Shown: positions 39,915 to 49,776 of the stretch, in pieces
Position numbering within the stretch: the stretch's first letter is position 1
How the letters are laid out: every line of letters begins with the position of its first letter
Origin: Symbiodinium sp. CCMP2592
Lineage: Eukaryota; Sar; Dinophyceae; Suessiales; Symbiodiniaceae
DNA length: 64,000 nucleotides
NCBI GenBank assembly: GCA_905221615.1
Contig: CAJNDT010000613.1
Location: forward strand, 656,501 to 720,500
Direction of reading: 5' to 3'
The notes under the pieces: model-generated
Database searches by the model: none
Told to the model about the DNA's origin: nothing
The model's input: only the letters and a program-made list of their open reading frames with translations
Made by a program: the position numbers and the translations under genes

Positions 39915-39988
39915 GCTCACTACTCCTTAATTGAGCATTTATGATTTAAAGCTACATTCCTTAATTAAGGGATATTGGGCTCTCTGAC
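39915..39988. repeat. MITE family F, shortened copy
   Basis: CAGAGAGCTCACTACTCC at the left and GGATATTGGGCTCTCTGAC at the right, with AATTGAG...CTTAATTAAGG inside. Confidence 0.75.
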
Positions 39989-40015
39989 TTTGAGGTCAAT
40001 GTGCTAGTGCCTGCC

Positions 40016-40072
40016 AGTGACGAAGGCCACGAGCGCCTTGGTCCTCGAAACCGTTGAGTTGGCGGTGGTTCA
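40016..40072 (+). CDS. Isolated exon-like island
   Basis: Following TGCCAG the frame reads TKATSALVLETVELAVVQG. Codon composition is protein-like and GC-rich; the donor is unclear. No family recognised. Confidence 0.25.
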
Positions 40073-40857
40073 AGGGCCGTTTAGGAGGGGTTCGGGCTGA
40101 GGATTTCGCGTTTAGGGTTTAGGAGAGGTTTGGGTTTAGGGCTTGTAGGATTTAGGGTTTAGGGCTAAGGAGAGGTTTGGGGCATTTGGTGCAGCTCTCC
40201 TACCTAGTAAACTGGACCAGCCTCAACCCGAATGCCTCTTGAACCTGTATGCTGGCGCCAGAAGTTGTTCTGGTACCCACTCGACCTTGTCTTGTGCCTT
40301 TTGGTGTAGAATGGTTCTGTCGAGGTCCGCGAGGGATCTCCACCATGAGATCAAGGACTTTGCTGGGAAATCGATTCTGAAAAGTGGCGTGATGTGGAGG
40401 ATTTCCAGATGTGTGTGGGTGTGTGGGGGCACGTGCAGAGCTGCGTACCTAAGCCATCGGCAACCATTGGCGTGTCCTTGCGCTGTCTACCAGTAGTGCA
40501 GTAAACCTAGCACATAGGTTTTTGTGTCGACACTATGAGTGCAAGTACCCGAAACCCTGAAATCAGGCCCGATACAGTACCCTAACTTAAAGGCTCGAGT
40601 GAGCTGGTAAGTAGGGTTTTTCCAGGTACGTAGGCAGCTCTAGTTTGAATTACTTGTAACCTGAGTTGGAGTTCTTACAGCCTTACTTACTAGGCTTCTA
40701 TAGTGACCCTCTAACCCTTCTAGTATTCCTCACAGCACCTGGAAGCGCTGATACCAGGAGTTCCGGACCATGGTCAAGGAGAGCTTCGCAGAGCAGCGAC
40801 ATCTTCTCACACAGCCGCCCGGGCCAGGATCAGATAGGTTCAGGCTTTGAGGTATTT

Positions 40858-40990
40858 AAGCCCTAAACCCTAAACCCCTAAACCCCTAAACCCTAAACCC
40901 TGAACAAAAACAGTTAAACCCCTAAACCCTAAACCCTAATCCCTAAACCCTGAACAAAAACAGCTAAACCCCTAAACCCTAAACCCCTCA
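40858..40990 (-). repeat. Telomere-like tract with tandem AACAAAAACAG insert
   Basis: CCCTAAACCC units interrupted twice by CCCTGAACAAAAACAG(T/C)T, giving a higher-order period of about 62 bp. Confidence 0.8.
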
Positions 40991-41048
40991 TCAAATGGAA
41001 GCTGCGGGGTTGGGGTTGGGGCATTGCTGGGTAGTCTTTAAATCGAAT

Positions 41049-41150
41049 GTAGGAACCTGATTAAGAAACCCTGTCCCTACAACCCCCTATACATTCGGAT
41101 TCATATAAGGAACCCTAATAAAGGCCCAAGGTTTCTTAATCAATAAGGGG
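41049..41150. repeat. MITE family I, right end replaced by a family D copy
   Basis: TGTAGGAACCTGATTAAGAA at the left pairs with AGGTTTCTTAATCA at the right, after which AATAAGGGGACAAGGAGGG of family D begins. A complete copy is at 46,697-46,807. Confidence 0.8.
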
Positions 41151-41265
41151 ACAAGGAGGGACGCTTAATAAGGACTACCCTATAATGGGCTATATAGTGG
41201 GTATATAATAGCTATATGAAGGATATATACCTAGGGGTCCTTATTAAGGATCCCTCCTTCTACCC
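41151..41265. repeat. MITE family D
   Basis: GGACAAGGAGGGACGCTTAA at the left, AAGGATCCCTCCTTCTACCC at the right; the internal GGGTATATAATAGCTATAT is shared with other copies but inverted. Confidence 0.85.
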
Positions 41266-41373
41266 TTGGAGTTTAGCTTGCGCCAGTGAACTTCAGCGAT
41301 CTCTCGCAGTCTGCAGCCCTTCCGAGGCACCGGCTGTAGCGTGTTCCCTACTTGGGAGGTTCATGAGTAGTTC

Positions 41374-41490
41374 TACAGTAGAAGTCCAAAAGTTGGAAGC
41401 CCAACAGCCTCAACCCTTAAGAGTAACGCATAAGGGGCCCCAGCAGTATTTGGCCCTGATCAGGTTTCCAACTTTTTGGGGTTTACTGTA
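41374..41490. repeat. MITE family J, nested in a family G remnant
   Basis: TACAGTAGAAGTCCAAAAGT at the left pairs with ACTTTTTGGGGTTTACTGTA at the right. It is preceded by TACTTGGGAGGTTCATGAGT (family G left end) and followed by AGCGGGGTTAGA, consistent with insertion into a G element. Confidence 0.82.
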
Positions 41491-42045
41491 AGCGGGGTTA
41501 GATCCCGTATTTCGGCGCCTCGCTCATGTTTAGAGTCTACATTAGGAAACGTGCTTTCTCCCAACCTAGAGCCCTAAACTGTATGCTGCGAAGTCTTAAA
41601 CCTCAATGAGGCTCATCCGCTTGCCTCCTCTGGGAACGACCGCAACCTCGAAAACACAGAGGCCGATATGTTATTCCTTCCTTCTTTCAGTCATACCAAA
41701 GTATACACCCGTACCTGATTCTGATTATTAGCTCCTACAGTAGCCGATCGTTCCTCCTTACTCGGTGGGGCCTGCTGTTTGCAGGCTTTGTGATTTTGGG
41801 GGCTGGGTTTAAAAAGTTTGAGGTTGAAGGTTTGTTTGGATTTTGGACGTGGGTAGGGACCCGAATATAGAGAAGTGTCGTAACCCTAACCCTAATACCT
41901 CAGATGGAAAGTCCCGGGAAGCCGAAGCGAAAGCTGCTAGAGTAGGTCTTTTCAAGAGACCCACGTCGTCCCATGGTGGAGATGCTGTTCTAACAGGCGA
42001 ATCTGACATAATGTGCCATGCCCGTGGTAAAAATGATAGAGGCAT

Positions 42046-42370
42046 GCCTATAGTCTCCATCGTGTGTAGTTTCTTCTCTGGGTTATCCAACTGTATAGCT
42101 AGGATGCTACAACACAAAAGGGATTAACCCTACTTGGAGGATCATGGGACTCAGTAAGTAAGGTTATAAGTACCTTAACTGGGGTTATAAGTATAGTTAC
42201 CCTGATTATAACCCTAGTTACTAAGTCCCATGATCCTTTAAGTAGACCCTATAAACCCCTCTTGTATAGATCCCCTATAGATCCCCTCTAAAGGGGCCCT
42301 TTAGAGTATAACCCTAGTTACTAAGCCCCATGATCCTGTAAGTACATAAGGGAACTACGGTGGAGTCTTC
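42046..42370. repeat. MITE family C split by a composite family A copy
   Basis: The left half of C (TGCCTATAGTCTCCATCG ... GGGATTAACC) ends at about 42,129. 42,130-42,344 is composite A: full element CTACTTGGAGGATCATGGGA ... ATCCTTTAAGTAG, spacer CTATAGATCCCCTCTAAAGG, half element ...AGTTACTAAGCCCCATGATCC. The right half of C (AAGGGAACTACGGTGGAGTC) resumes after it. The insertion order is therefore C first, A later. Confidence 0.82.
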
Positions 42371-42428
42371 GGCCTGGGGATCCTCACGCTGGAGACTTGA
42401 GTATCGGACCAGAAATCCTGCCAAAATC

Positions 42429-42538
42429 TACTTGGAGGTTCATGGGTAGTTTGAAGTGGGGTTATAAGTCACCGAAATATGGGTTTTCATGACGGTTGCC
42501 TTGCTTAGAACCCCACATATAGCTACCCATGAACCTAT
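42429..42538. repeat. MITE family G
   Basis: TACTTGGAGGTTCATGGGTA at the left and TAGCTACCCATGAACCTATC at the right; internal TTATAAGTCACCGAAATATG. Confidence 0.85.
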
Positions 42539-43149
42539 CAGCAAACTCCAAAGGCCCGCAAGCCTCAAATCACCCGCTGGAGCTTCGAACCCTCGACCCC
42601 CGAAGCTCCGAACCCTGAAAGCCCCAATATCATCAACCGCTACATCCCTGAACCCCAAAACCCAAGTCTGGAACCGCAAAGGCACCTGATATTCGGCACT
42701 CGTCAACCCTAGTACCCGGAGCCCCAAATCCTTAGTTTCTATCCAGAAAGCCGATTTGGGAAGCTTCCCAAACCCCGTCAAGCACCTTACCAGCCCTTTA
42801 AGCTCTGTAATCCCGATTAGACACGCACTTAATATTTAGGGTACCCAAAAAGGGGACATAATTTTGACAACCACCCATGTAAGCCTTGTAGATTCCCGAA
42901 ATCTGAATGGATCCTTAAATCCTGGACCCGATAATCCCAATCCCAGGCCCCATAATCCCTATGAGACACCCCTAAACTCTAAACCCTAAACCCTTTCAAG
43001 CCCTAAACCCTTTCAAGCCCTAAACCCTCAACCCTTGCAGCCCTAAACCTTAAACCCTTTTAAGCCTTAAACCCTCAACCCCTTTAAGCCCTAAGCCCTA
43101 AACCCTTTAAAGCCCTAACCCTCAACCCTGCGAAGCCCTAAACCCTGGA

Positions 43150-43324
43150 CCCTAAAGCCTGTATAGAGCCCTTAACGGAACCCTTATAGATCCCTTAAAG
43201 AAACCTTGATAGTATATAGATCCCTTAAAGGAACCCTTATACATCCCTTAAAGGAACCCTGATAGTATATAGATCCCTTAAAGGAGCCCTTATACATCCC
43301 TTAAAGGAACCCTGACAGTACCCC
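43150..43324. repeat. 53-bp tandem repeat of the MITE spacer module
   Basis: GATAGTATATAGATCCC at 43,208 and 43,261 sets a 53-bp period. Each unit holds CCCTTAAAGGAACCCTTATA, the same module that separates the halves of composite A, B and N elements. Confidence 0.8.
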
Positions 43325-43440
43325 CCCTTGAAAGCCCTTAATAAGGACCCCTAGGTATAGAGCCTTAATATTATATACCCAGAATACAGCCCATTATAGG
43401 GTAGGGGTCCCATTAAGGGTCCCTCCTTTTCCCCTTTGTC
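43325..43440. repeat. MITE family D
   Basis: AAGGACCCCTAGGTATAGAG ... GTAGGGGTCCCATTAAGGGT CCCTCC. The left terminal sequence is partly replaced by CCCCCCCTTGAAAGCCC. Confidence 0.75.
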
Positions 43441-43520
43441 TCAAAGGTAAGATAATCCCTAAACCCTAAACCCTAAACCCTTCTGATAGTACCCTCCCCT
43501 TGAACGCCCCTTAAAGCGTC

Positions 43521-43539
43521 GGGGGGGGGGGGGGGGGGC
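43521..43539. repeat. Homopolymer G run
   Basis: An uninterrupted run of about 18 G between CGTC and CGCC. It may be real, or an assembly or basecalling artefact. Confidence 0.7.
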
Positions 43540-43624
43540 GCCATTCCCTACTAACCAAAGGTAAGTGATAGGATTATTCAGGCCCCTATGTTATAGTACC
43601 CTTATAGATCCCTTATAGTAACCC

Positions 43625-43725
43625 TTATAGATCCCTTATTCCCTTTTTGTAGTCCTAGGTTCCTTATAAAGTTACCCAATACCAAAAAGAGAGGCCTTTT
43701 TATTCTTAGGTTACTGGGTATCTTA
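43625..43725. repeat. MITE family K, left end replaced
   Basis: Internal TGTAGTCCTAGGTTCCTTAT and right end GGTTACTGGGTATC match 26,819-26,933. The left end is spacer-like CCCTTATAGATCCC instead. Confidence 0.8.
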
Positions 43726-43810
43726 GTTATAGTAACCCTTATAGACCCCTAATACCCTAAACCCCAAACCCTACTACCCTAAACCCTAAAACCCTAAACC
43801 CAAAACCCCA

Positions 43811-43900
43811 GGTTAAAGCGTCGGTCTGCGCCAGGTCTTGGGATGTGGGAGCAGCCGTGGAGGCGCTCCACGAGCACGACACCTGGAGGCCGCTGTCCTA
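43811..43900 (+). CDS. Exon-like island ending in a stop (possible terminal exon)
   Basis: Acceptor ACCCCAG, ending at 43,810, then 29 sense codons (VKASVCARSWDVGAAVEALH...) and TAG. GC-rich and protein-like between telomere-like DNA and repeats. Partner exons not identified. Confidence 0.35.
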
Positions 43901-44264
43901 GGGCTCCCTTTAAGGGCTCTGTTCTAGGGTTCTGTTTAAAATTTTAAGCAATCCGTTCTAAGGTTCCTTTTTCAGGGCTTTGCGCTTAGGGCTTTAGGGT
44001 TTAGGGTTATGGGTCTTAGGGTTCCTTTTGAGGGCTTTGGCTTTGGGTTTAGGGCTTTGGCGCTTCAGGGTTTAGGGTTATGGGTCTTAGGGTTCCTTTG
44101 AAGGGCTTTGGGTTTAGGGCTTTAGGGCGTTAGGGCTTTAGGGTTACGGGTCTTAGGGTTCCTTTTACGGGTTGACTTAGGGTTCCTCTGTCTGGTGCTG
44201 AGTAGGGAATGGGGGAATGGATCCCTATACTATAGTCCCGGGATTAATCCCCAATTCTAAGGGG

Positions 44265-44392
44265 AAAAGGAGGGACCCTTAATAAGGACCAGGACCCCTA
44301 GGTATAGACCCTTAATATAGCTATTATATACCCATTATATAGCCCGTTATAGGGTAGGGGTCCCTATTAAGGGTCCCTCCTCTTCCCCTTTG
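44265..44392. repeat. MITE family D, best-preserved copy
   Basis: AAGGGGAAAAGGAGGGACCC at the left and GGGTCCCTCCTCTTCCCCTT at the right. A partial family E end (AGTAGGGAATGGGGGAATGG) lies just before it at 44,210. Confidence 0.9.
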
Positions 44393-44753
44393 ACCAATAT
44401 CATGTTCCTGTTTAGGGTTGCGAAGGAGGGAAAGGGTCCCTTTTACGGGCTGGGTTTGAAGGGTTCCTTTAAGCGCTCCGCTTTTAGGGGTTCCCTTAAG
44501 GATTCCTTTTTACGGGTTGCTTTCAAGGGTTCGTTGGCGGTTGAAGGGTTTAAGGGCTTTGGGGTTTAAGGGTTTAGGGTTTATGGGGCAAGTCTTCTTA
44601 TGTGTGTCGAGCTCTAGTGGGGGTTTGTGGTGATTGAAAGGGTTCTGTATGGCTTTTCGGAGTAGGGTGTTTGTCAGGATCTTGGGTTCGTGAGTCTTTG
44701 CTGTAACGGCTTCAATCAAACGTAGCAAAATACGTGCTAATGATTGCTAATGT

Positions 44754-44925
44754 AGGGGCTTAAATAATTTCCAAGACTATGTCTAGTATAATAAAATTAC
44801 ACCCAAACCCTATTCTAATTATTAAGGCTCCTATTCTAAACCCTTATAGGAACCTTCGTAGTAATCCTCTTATAGACTCGTCAAAAGGAACCCTATTCTA
44901 ACGATTAAGGTCCCTATATTGCTTA
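44754..44925. repeat. MITE family N, composite copy
   Basis: Full element TAGGGGCTTAAATAATTTCC ... CTAATTATTAAGGCTCCTA, then spacer CCTTATAGGAACC...CTCGTCAAAAGGAACCC, then a half element TATTCTAACGATTAAGGTCC. Confidence 0.75.
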
Positions 44926-45096
44926 CTAAGTCCTGTGATGCTCACGCACTTCACTTTCCTAGACCCTCCATGTACCCTCTCTAGGTGTCTGTGTAGTGCC
45001 CTTTTTTGTCCAGTGTCTTGTAGTAGGAGAATGGGTACCCTTGTTAATAAGGGCCTGCCCAGGAATCTGGCTCTATTAGACCTTGAATACCTGAAG

Positions 45097-45183
45097 GGGC
45101 CCCCACCCTGTAATAGTGGTATAATAGGAATATAATAGGGCCCTATTTTGACCCTTATCGTCACTATTACAGGGTGGGGGCCA
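45097..45183. repeat. Inverted repeat family Q
   Basis: GGCCCCCACCCTGTAATAGT at the left pairs with ACTATTACAGGGTGGGGGCC at the right (20 bp exact). Confidence 0.92.
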
Positions 45184-45323
45184 GCTTCTAACATATACCA
45201 CTATTTGATGATCCAAGGAGGGTCCTTGTTCTGTTGCAGGAAGCCCGGGTTTGAATTCAGGGGCAGAAGGTCGTGGCGTGCTGCATGAAAGTCTGAAGCT
45301 CCGTTGAAAGGGCTTTGGGGGTG

Positions 45324-45426
45324 TACCTTAACCTACCAAAACTGCTTTTTTGTAAGGCCCCTATGCATTCCATACTAGGGTTTACAATAGAAACTACAGA
45401 ATAGCAGGGTATGGTGGCTTAAGGTA
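45324..45426. repeat. MITE family O, TA-flanked
   Basis: TACCTTAACCTACCAAAACT at the left and TATGGTGGCTTAAGGTA at the right; CTTTTTTGTA inside, as in 16,019. Confidence 0.8.
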
Positions 45427-45957
45427 CCGTGTAGGGCTCTGCGCGAGGCCGCCGAAGGAGGCGGAGGCCAAGTTGAAACCTGGTCTAGGCCGGGGTTGAG
45501 TGGTGTGGAGTTTCGGGGTTTTGGGGGTTTTTGGGTGTAGGGTTGTGGGGTTTAGGTTTCAGGATAATTTAGGGGCAAGGTTTTAGGAGTTTAGGGGTTT
45601 GTGGGTTTAGGGTCCTTACATAGGGGCCGTTACAACGAGGATCGGGTCACTGATTCAAACCGGATAGTAGGAAGACGACTATCCTTATTATTAAGGGGCT
45701 GCTGGGAAACCTAGCTGTAAATAGTCATCGAGGAGGGATTGCAGACTAAAGCAGTTCACCGGAAACCAGGCCCAGGCGGAACCAGCGGCCACTGGCATGT
45801 TAATGAGGGTTTGCAGGTTTTGCTTTAGACGGCACCGGATAAAACCCCCAAGCGCTAAAGTCCCAAAGCACACAGCACACACAAAGCGCAAGCCCTCACC
45901 CTCAAATCTGTGAAGCCCTGAACCTTAAGTAAAATTTACAAAGCCCCTTCTAGGCCC
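45427..45957. other. Possible coding patch at 45,430-45,530
   Basis: GC-rich 45,430-45,480 (GCTCTGCGCGAGGCCGCC) is open as ALREAAEGGGGQVET, a weak exon candidate. The rest has degenerate telomere-like tracts (45,500-45,620) and no gene. Confidence 0.25.
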
Positions 45958-46174
45958 CTACTTGGAAGATCATGGGACTTAGTAAGTAAGATTAGAAGTA
46001 CCTCAATTGGGGTTATAAGTATAGTTACCCTGATTATAACCCTAATTACTAAGTCCCATGATCCTTTCAGTAGACCCTATAAATCCCTCTTATACTAGAA
46101 CCCCTATAGATCCCCTTTAAAGGAGCCCTTTAAAGTATAACCCTAGTTACTAAGTCCCATGATCCTTTAAGTAG
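45958..46174. repeat. MITE family A, composite copy
   Basis: Full element CTACTTGGAAGATCATGGGA ... GATCCTTTCAGTAG (to 46,073), spacer CCCCTATAGATCCCCTTTAA, half element ...AGTCCCATGATCCTTTAAGTA. Nearly collinear with 42,130-42,344. Confidence 0.9.
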
Positions 46175-46696
46175 CCCCAAGTCTTCACAGAAACAGCACT
46201 TCCTGACAGGCAAATCTAAATCTGCCGATCAGATCGAGCCGCGGCTTTAAAAGTGGAGCCTCGAGACCTGGGGTTCAAGATTTGATAGCTTGGGGTTTGG
46301 GGGCTTTAGGGTTTGAGGGTTTTTTTCGGTTTAGGGGTTGGGATTTAGGGTTTAGGGGGTTTAAGGTTTGTTATGTTTGTGTTGACAGCCAGTACCCTCC
46401 TTGTGCCTCAATTAAGGGATCGTCCCAAATTAGAGGCACTTCGGGTCTAACAGAGGGTCGATGGAGGGTCTATGAAGGGTTGATGAAATTTGACATGGTT
46501 TCAGAGGTGCATGGTTCCCTCAGGGTTTTATGGGGTTGATAAGGTTTGATACAGACGTGTGCGACCAACTGGTAGCATTATGTGTCTGTGCTTTCTCATT
46601 TGCTCATGATAACCCAAAGCCCCAAACCCTAAACAATCCCAAAGACATAACATATAAATGGCTCAGGCCTGCTTATGAGTTCATTAAGCCGCTTAA

Positions 46697-46807
46697 TGTA
46701 GGAACCTGAGTAAGAAACCCTGGCTCCTTAGTAGGGCTCCCTATATGAATCCTAATATCCTGCAGGGTTTACAGGGCCAAGGTTTCTTAAGCAAGTTCCA
46801 CATTAGG
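46697..46807. repeat. MITE family I, complete copy
   Basis: TGTAGGAACCTGAGTAAGAA at the left pairs with TTTCTTAAGCAAGTTCCACA at the right. Confidence 0.85.
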
Positions 46808-46830
46808 GTTGACCGGTGATTTTAGGGAAC

Positions 46831-47025
46831 CCGCGTGTTTTTTTTGTTGTGGGTGTTTTTTTGCTGCGGGTGCTCCGGGCGGCGGGCAGCGAGTGAGTGA
46901 GTGAGCTCGTGAACCCGCAGCCCAAAAGAAACGCGCCCCGCGCCCGCTGCAAAAATCAAAACGCGCCGCGCACACGCAGCAAAAAAACACACACAAAAAA
47001 ACAAAAAAACAAACACTTTTACCCA
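46831..47025. other. Low-complexity T/G then C/A-rich segment
   Basis: TTTTTTTTGTTGTGGG...CGGGCGGCGGGCAGCGAGTG on one side and CGCGCCGCGCACACGCAGC...AAAAAAACACACAC on the other; loosely self-complementary overall (GT-rich against AC-rich). No coding reading is preferred. Confidence 0.6.
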
Positions 47026-48844
47026 GATTTTGGCATTCAGCGCTTGGGCTCCTTGCTGGTGATCTTAGCTTAAGCAGCGTGCCTCATGTAATGATCCTTC
47101 AGGGTCTGGAGGAAGCCTGGGGATCCGGGAGACGGGTAGAAATCCCATAGACTTCGAGGTAATCCCGCTTCAGAACCTGAGATCCTGGCTGAAGAAGCCT
47201 ACTGTAAACCCTAAACCCAAATTACAGGACAGGAGCCATAGAAATCTGCTAGAGACGCAAGCCTTGAAATGGAAGCTGGAAGGTAGGATGTGTACTGTGA
47301 GGACCCCTGAACACTGTGGGGTGTCCAGAAGTGTTAAGAAAGGTGTCACACCCTAAACCCTAACCATAAACCCTAAACCTTACCAGGGCTTGTCAGGTCT
47401 AGGAACATGCGGGTGTTTTAGAGTTGTCGGGCTTCAAGGCGTCAGGAATTGTAGGGCTTTGAGGTCAGGGTTTTTGGGCGGTCCTGGATAGTGATGGTCC
47501 CCAGTAGTGAGTTTTGGGGAACAAGGAAGTTCTTCCCGAAAGCCCGAAGTCTTCAAGAAGTGTGAGTCCCCACGAATACGCTGCCTTGAAACTCAATCTC
47601 GATGCATAGGATTCCCCACTAATAGGTCATCGGGTTCGGTTTCTATTATGGTTTTGGTGCTTTCAGACTTGTCATCTGAGTTCAGCATTCTAGGGTACAC
47701 AAATCACCCTGAAGCCCATTGAGGATCGCTATTTGCACGACTATGGCTTTGCAGACATGTCCCGGTTGCGGAAGCTGGAAGAGCCGTCGCAAGCCCAAGA
47801 GCCAGACAGAGCCTTTGCTGATCTGCTGATTTGGGTTTGAGGGTGTTGGATTTTCCGTGCCTTACAGTAGAAGCCAGAAAGTTGGAATATGATCATCGTA
47901 ACCCCTTTGAGGTCAATTGTAGGGGATCCTACCATGAAACCATATTCCAAACTTTCTGGAGTTCCCTGTAATCCAGAACTTGCCGGCTTCAAACCCGTTC
48001 GGAAGCGCTTCACTTGAGTTTTTAGTTGTCAGGGTTTCGGGAATATCTCCCAGCGAAGCTTCGTGCGCGAGTAGCCATGCAGGGGCACCATATGAATATC
48101 ATATGGATCCCTGAAAGATGCGGCATCCTGAAATCACGGTGGAGAGCTGCACAGTGGTTGTGTCGACATCTCGAAAATGCAGCAAAGCTCGAATCCGAAC
48201 TTTAAGCTCGAAGTACTGCACCTGTTCTGAACTTGTGAGCCAAGCTCAGTAAGCCTTAGCTACTTCGGGGTGCGTAGAAATATTTTTAAATTTTTGGTTA
48301 TTATAACCCCCAAGAAACAGCTAAAATGTTAATTTTTGCATGGTTCTAAGTTCAGTATAGGCTAGATGACATGTAGCACTCAGGGTAGCCCCCTTGATAA
48401 AACTGGTGGTCGGAGTTCGGGGTGAACTCCGAAAGAGTTGGCAACGAGCTCCAAGCCCTGTTGTTCTCTTAATGCCCTAAATCCGAAGGCGGCGAGAAGG
48501 ACGAATTCTTAGTGTTTTTAGATTATTTTGGACCATGTTTATGTGAGGCATAGCGGTTGATTAAGGAGTCTACAGTGTGTCGCTTTTGGGCTCCGGGAAC
48601 CCTGAACCCCAAGCCCTGAACTTTACCTAAACCCCTAAACCCTATTCCTCCTAAACCCATAAACCCTAAAACCCTAAGCCCCTATAGATCCCTTAAAGGA
48701 ACCCTTATATTACCCTTGAAAGGAACCCCCTAAACCCCTAATGCTGAAGGAAGCGAAACCGGCGAGACGATTCGCGCCAAGCGCATCAGCGAAACCTCTT
48801 TGCTGAGCCTCGAGTCAGCCCCAGCAGCCCAGTCTGAAATCATT
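47026..48844. other. No gene recognised apart from a family J MITE
   Basis: Short telomere-like tracts at 47,345 and 48,600-48,690; a weak GC-rich patch at 48,741-48,836, open in two frames. No domain or clean splice pair seen. Confidence 0.4.
47863..47970. repeat. MITE family J, TA-flanked
   Basis: TACAGTAGAAGCCAGAAAGT at the left pairs with ACTTTCTGGAGTTCCCTGTA at the right; inner TGGAATATG / CATATTCCA. Confidence 0.85.
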
Positions 48845-49015
48845 TAGGGATTAGGTGTTTAGGGAGTTAGGGTTTAGGTGTTTAGGGGTTTAGGGGTTAG
48901 GGGTTTCGGGGTTTAGGGTTTAGGGTTCAGGGGTTTAGGGGTTTAGGAGGTTGGGTTTAGGGGTTTAGGGGTTAGGTTTTGGGGGTTTAGGGTTTAGGGG
49001 TTTAGGGTTTGGGAC
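48845..49015 (+). repeat. Long degenerate TTTAGGG tract
   Basis: About 20 variants of GTTTAGGGG / GTTAGGG in a row on the + strand, the longest uninterrupted telomere-like run in the window and the right edge of the repeat-rich region. Confidence 0.88.
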
Positions 49016-49635
49016 CCTGGGCCACACCCCTTCGAGGAGGTTTTTGTTTCAAGATTTTGCGTGGTGTCTTAACAAGGTTTTTGGGGACGTTTGCCTGTAT
49101 GGCTTACGTCCGATGCAATCGTGTTCTACAAGGTTGTGTTTGCTGTTAATCAGGGGTGTGCGGTCTGGCCTGTAAGTCGGCCGCGTGGTTGATCTTTGCG
49201 TGGCGAGGCGGCATGGCCCTTAACCCGAAACTCATACGGCCGTACCCGTGCCAGTGCAATCGTTGCGCTTTACCAGAGATGTTCCTATCGACATTGAGCC
49301 TTACTTCGGCGGAAAAGGCTGTGTGTTGATGGGGCGAGCGTTGTACCACTTGTGGTTGAAGCAGCGTCTGTCACTAGACCTGCCTTCCAAGCGCGATTTG
49401 GCCGTGCAGTTGGATATCATTGCCTAGAGCACACATGCGTTGCAGTCGCCGGTGTTGCGGAGATTTAATTTCCTTGCGCACCGGCGGTTCTGGCAAGGCG
49501 GGAGCGAGCCCCGCTCGAGCTTATATCACTGCTACACCTGCATCTCTAGCCCTACCTACGAAACCTGTTGATGCATAATTATTGCTGTTTGGCTAATTTT
49601 AGGTTTTGCGGGCGACATTGCGGAAACCTTCGGCC

Positions 49636-49776
49636 GACTGCGTTTCTTGTTTTAACTAGGGTCTGCTAGTAATTTCGGATCATCAATCATAGCGTTTCTT
49701 CTCCGCAGTCATAGCGTTTCTTGTTTGGGGACATGGCGTTTTTGCTTCGCACAAAGTGCGTTTCTTGGCAAGAGCC
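49636..49776 (+). repeat. Cluster of GCGTTTCTTG words
   Basis: GCGTTTCTTG or close variants at 49,640, 49,691, 49,711, 49,735 (GCGTTTTTGC) and 49,757 in otherwise unique sequence, all on the + strand. Confidence 0.7.

Larger units (their letters stand above)
13200..49020. repeat. Region of interspersed telomere-like tracts and MITEs
   Basis: Short runs of CCCTAAA or TTTAGGG and degenerate forms occur every few hundred bases in both orientations. Denser runs: 13,755-13,825; 14,308-14,350; 16,225-16,345; 16,400-16,475; 19,490-19,525; 19,978-20,080; 23,670-23,715; 24,055-24,300; 25,068-25,145; 28,180-28,290; 36,583-36,660; 38,310-38,425; 39,555-39,600; 40,858-40,990; 42,965-43,150; 43,985-44,165; 48,600-48,690; 48,845-49,015. 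They lie between MITEs and short exon-like islands, so this is not a chromosome end. They could be remnants of telomerase-mediated break repair, or a telomere-derived satellite spread with mobile elements. Confidence 0.85.

Noticed and set aside
43521-43539. Poly-G as a functional G-quadruplex element
   Set aside because: A pure homopolymer of this length is more likely an assembly or sequencing weak point; no context supports function.
48845-49020. A true chromosome end at the long TTTAGGG tract
   Set aside because: Degenerate units, and gene-rich sequence continues for 15 kb beyond it; tracts occur in both orientations.
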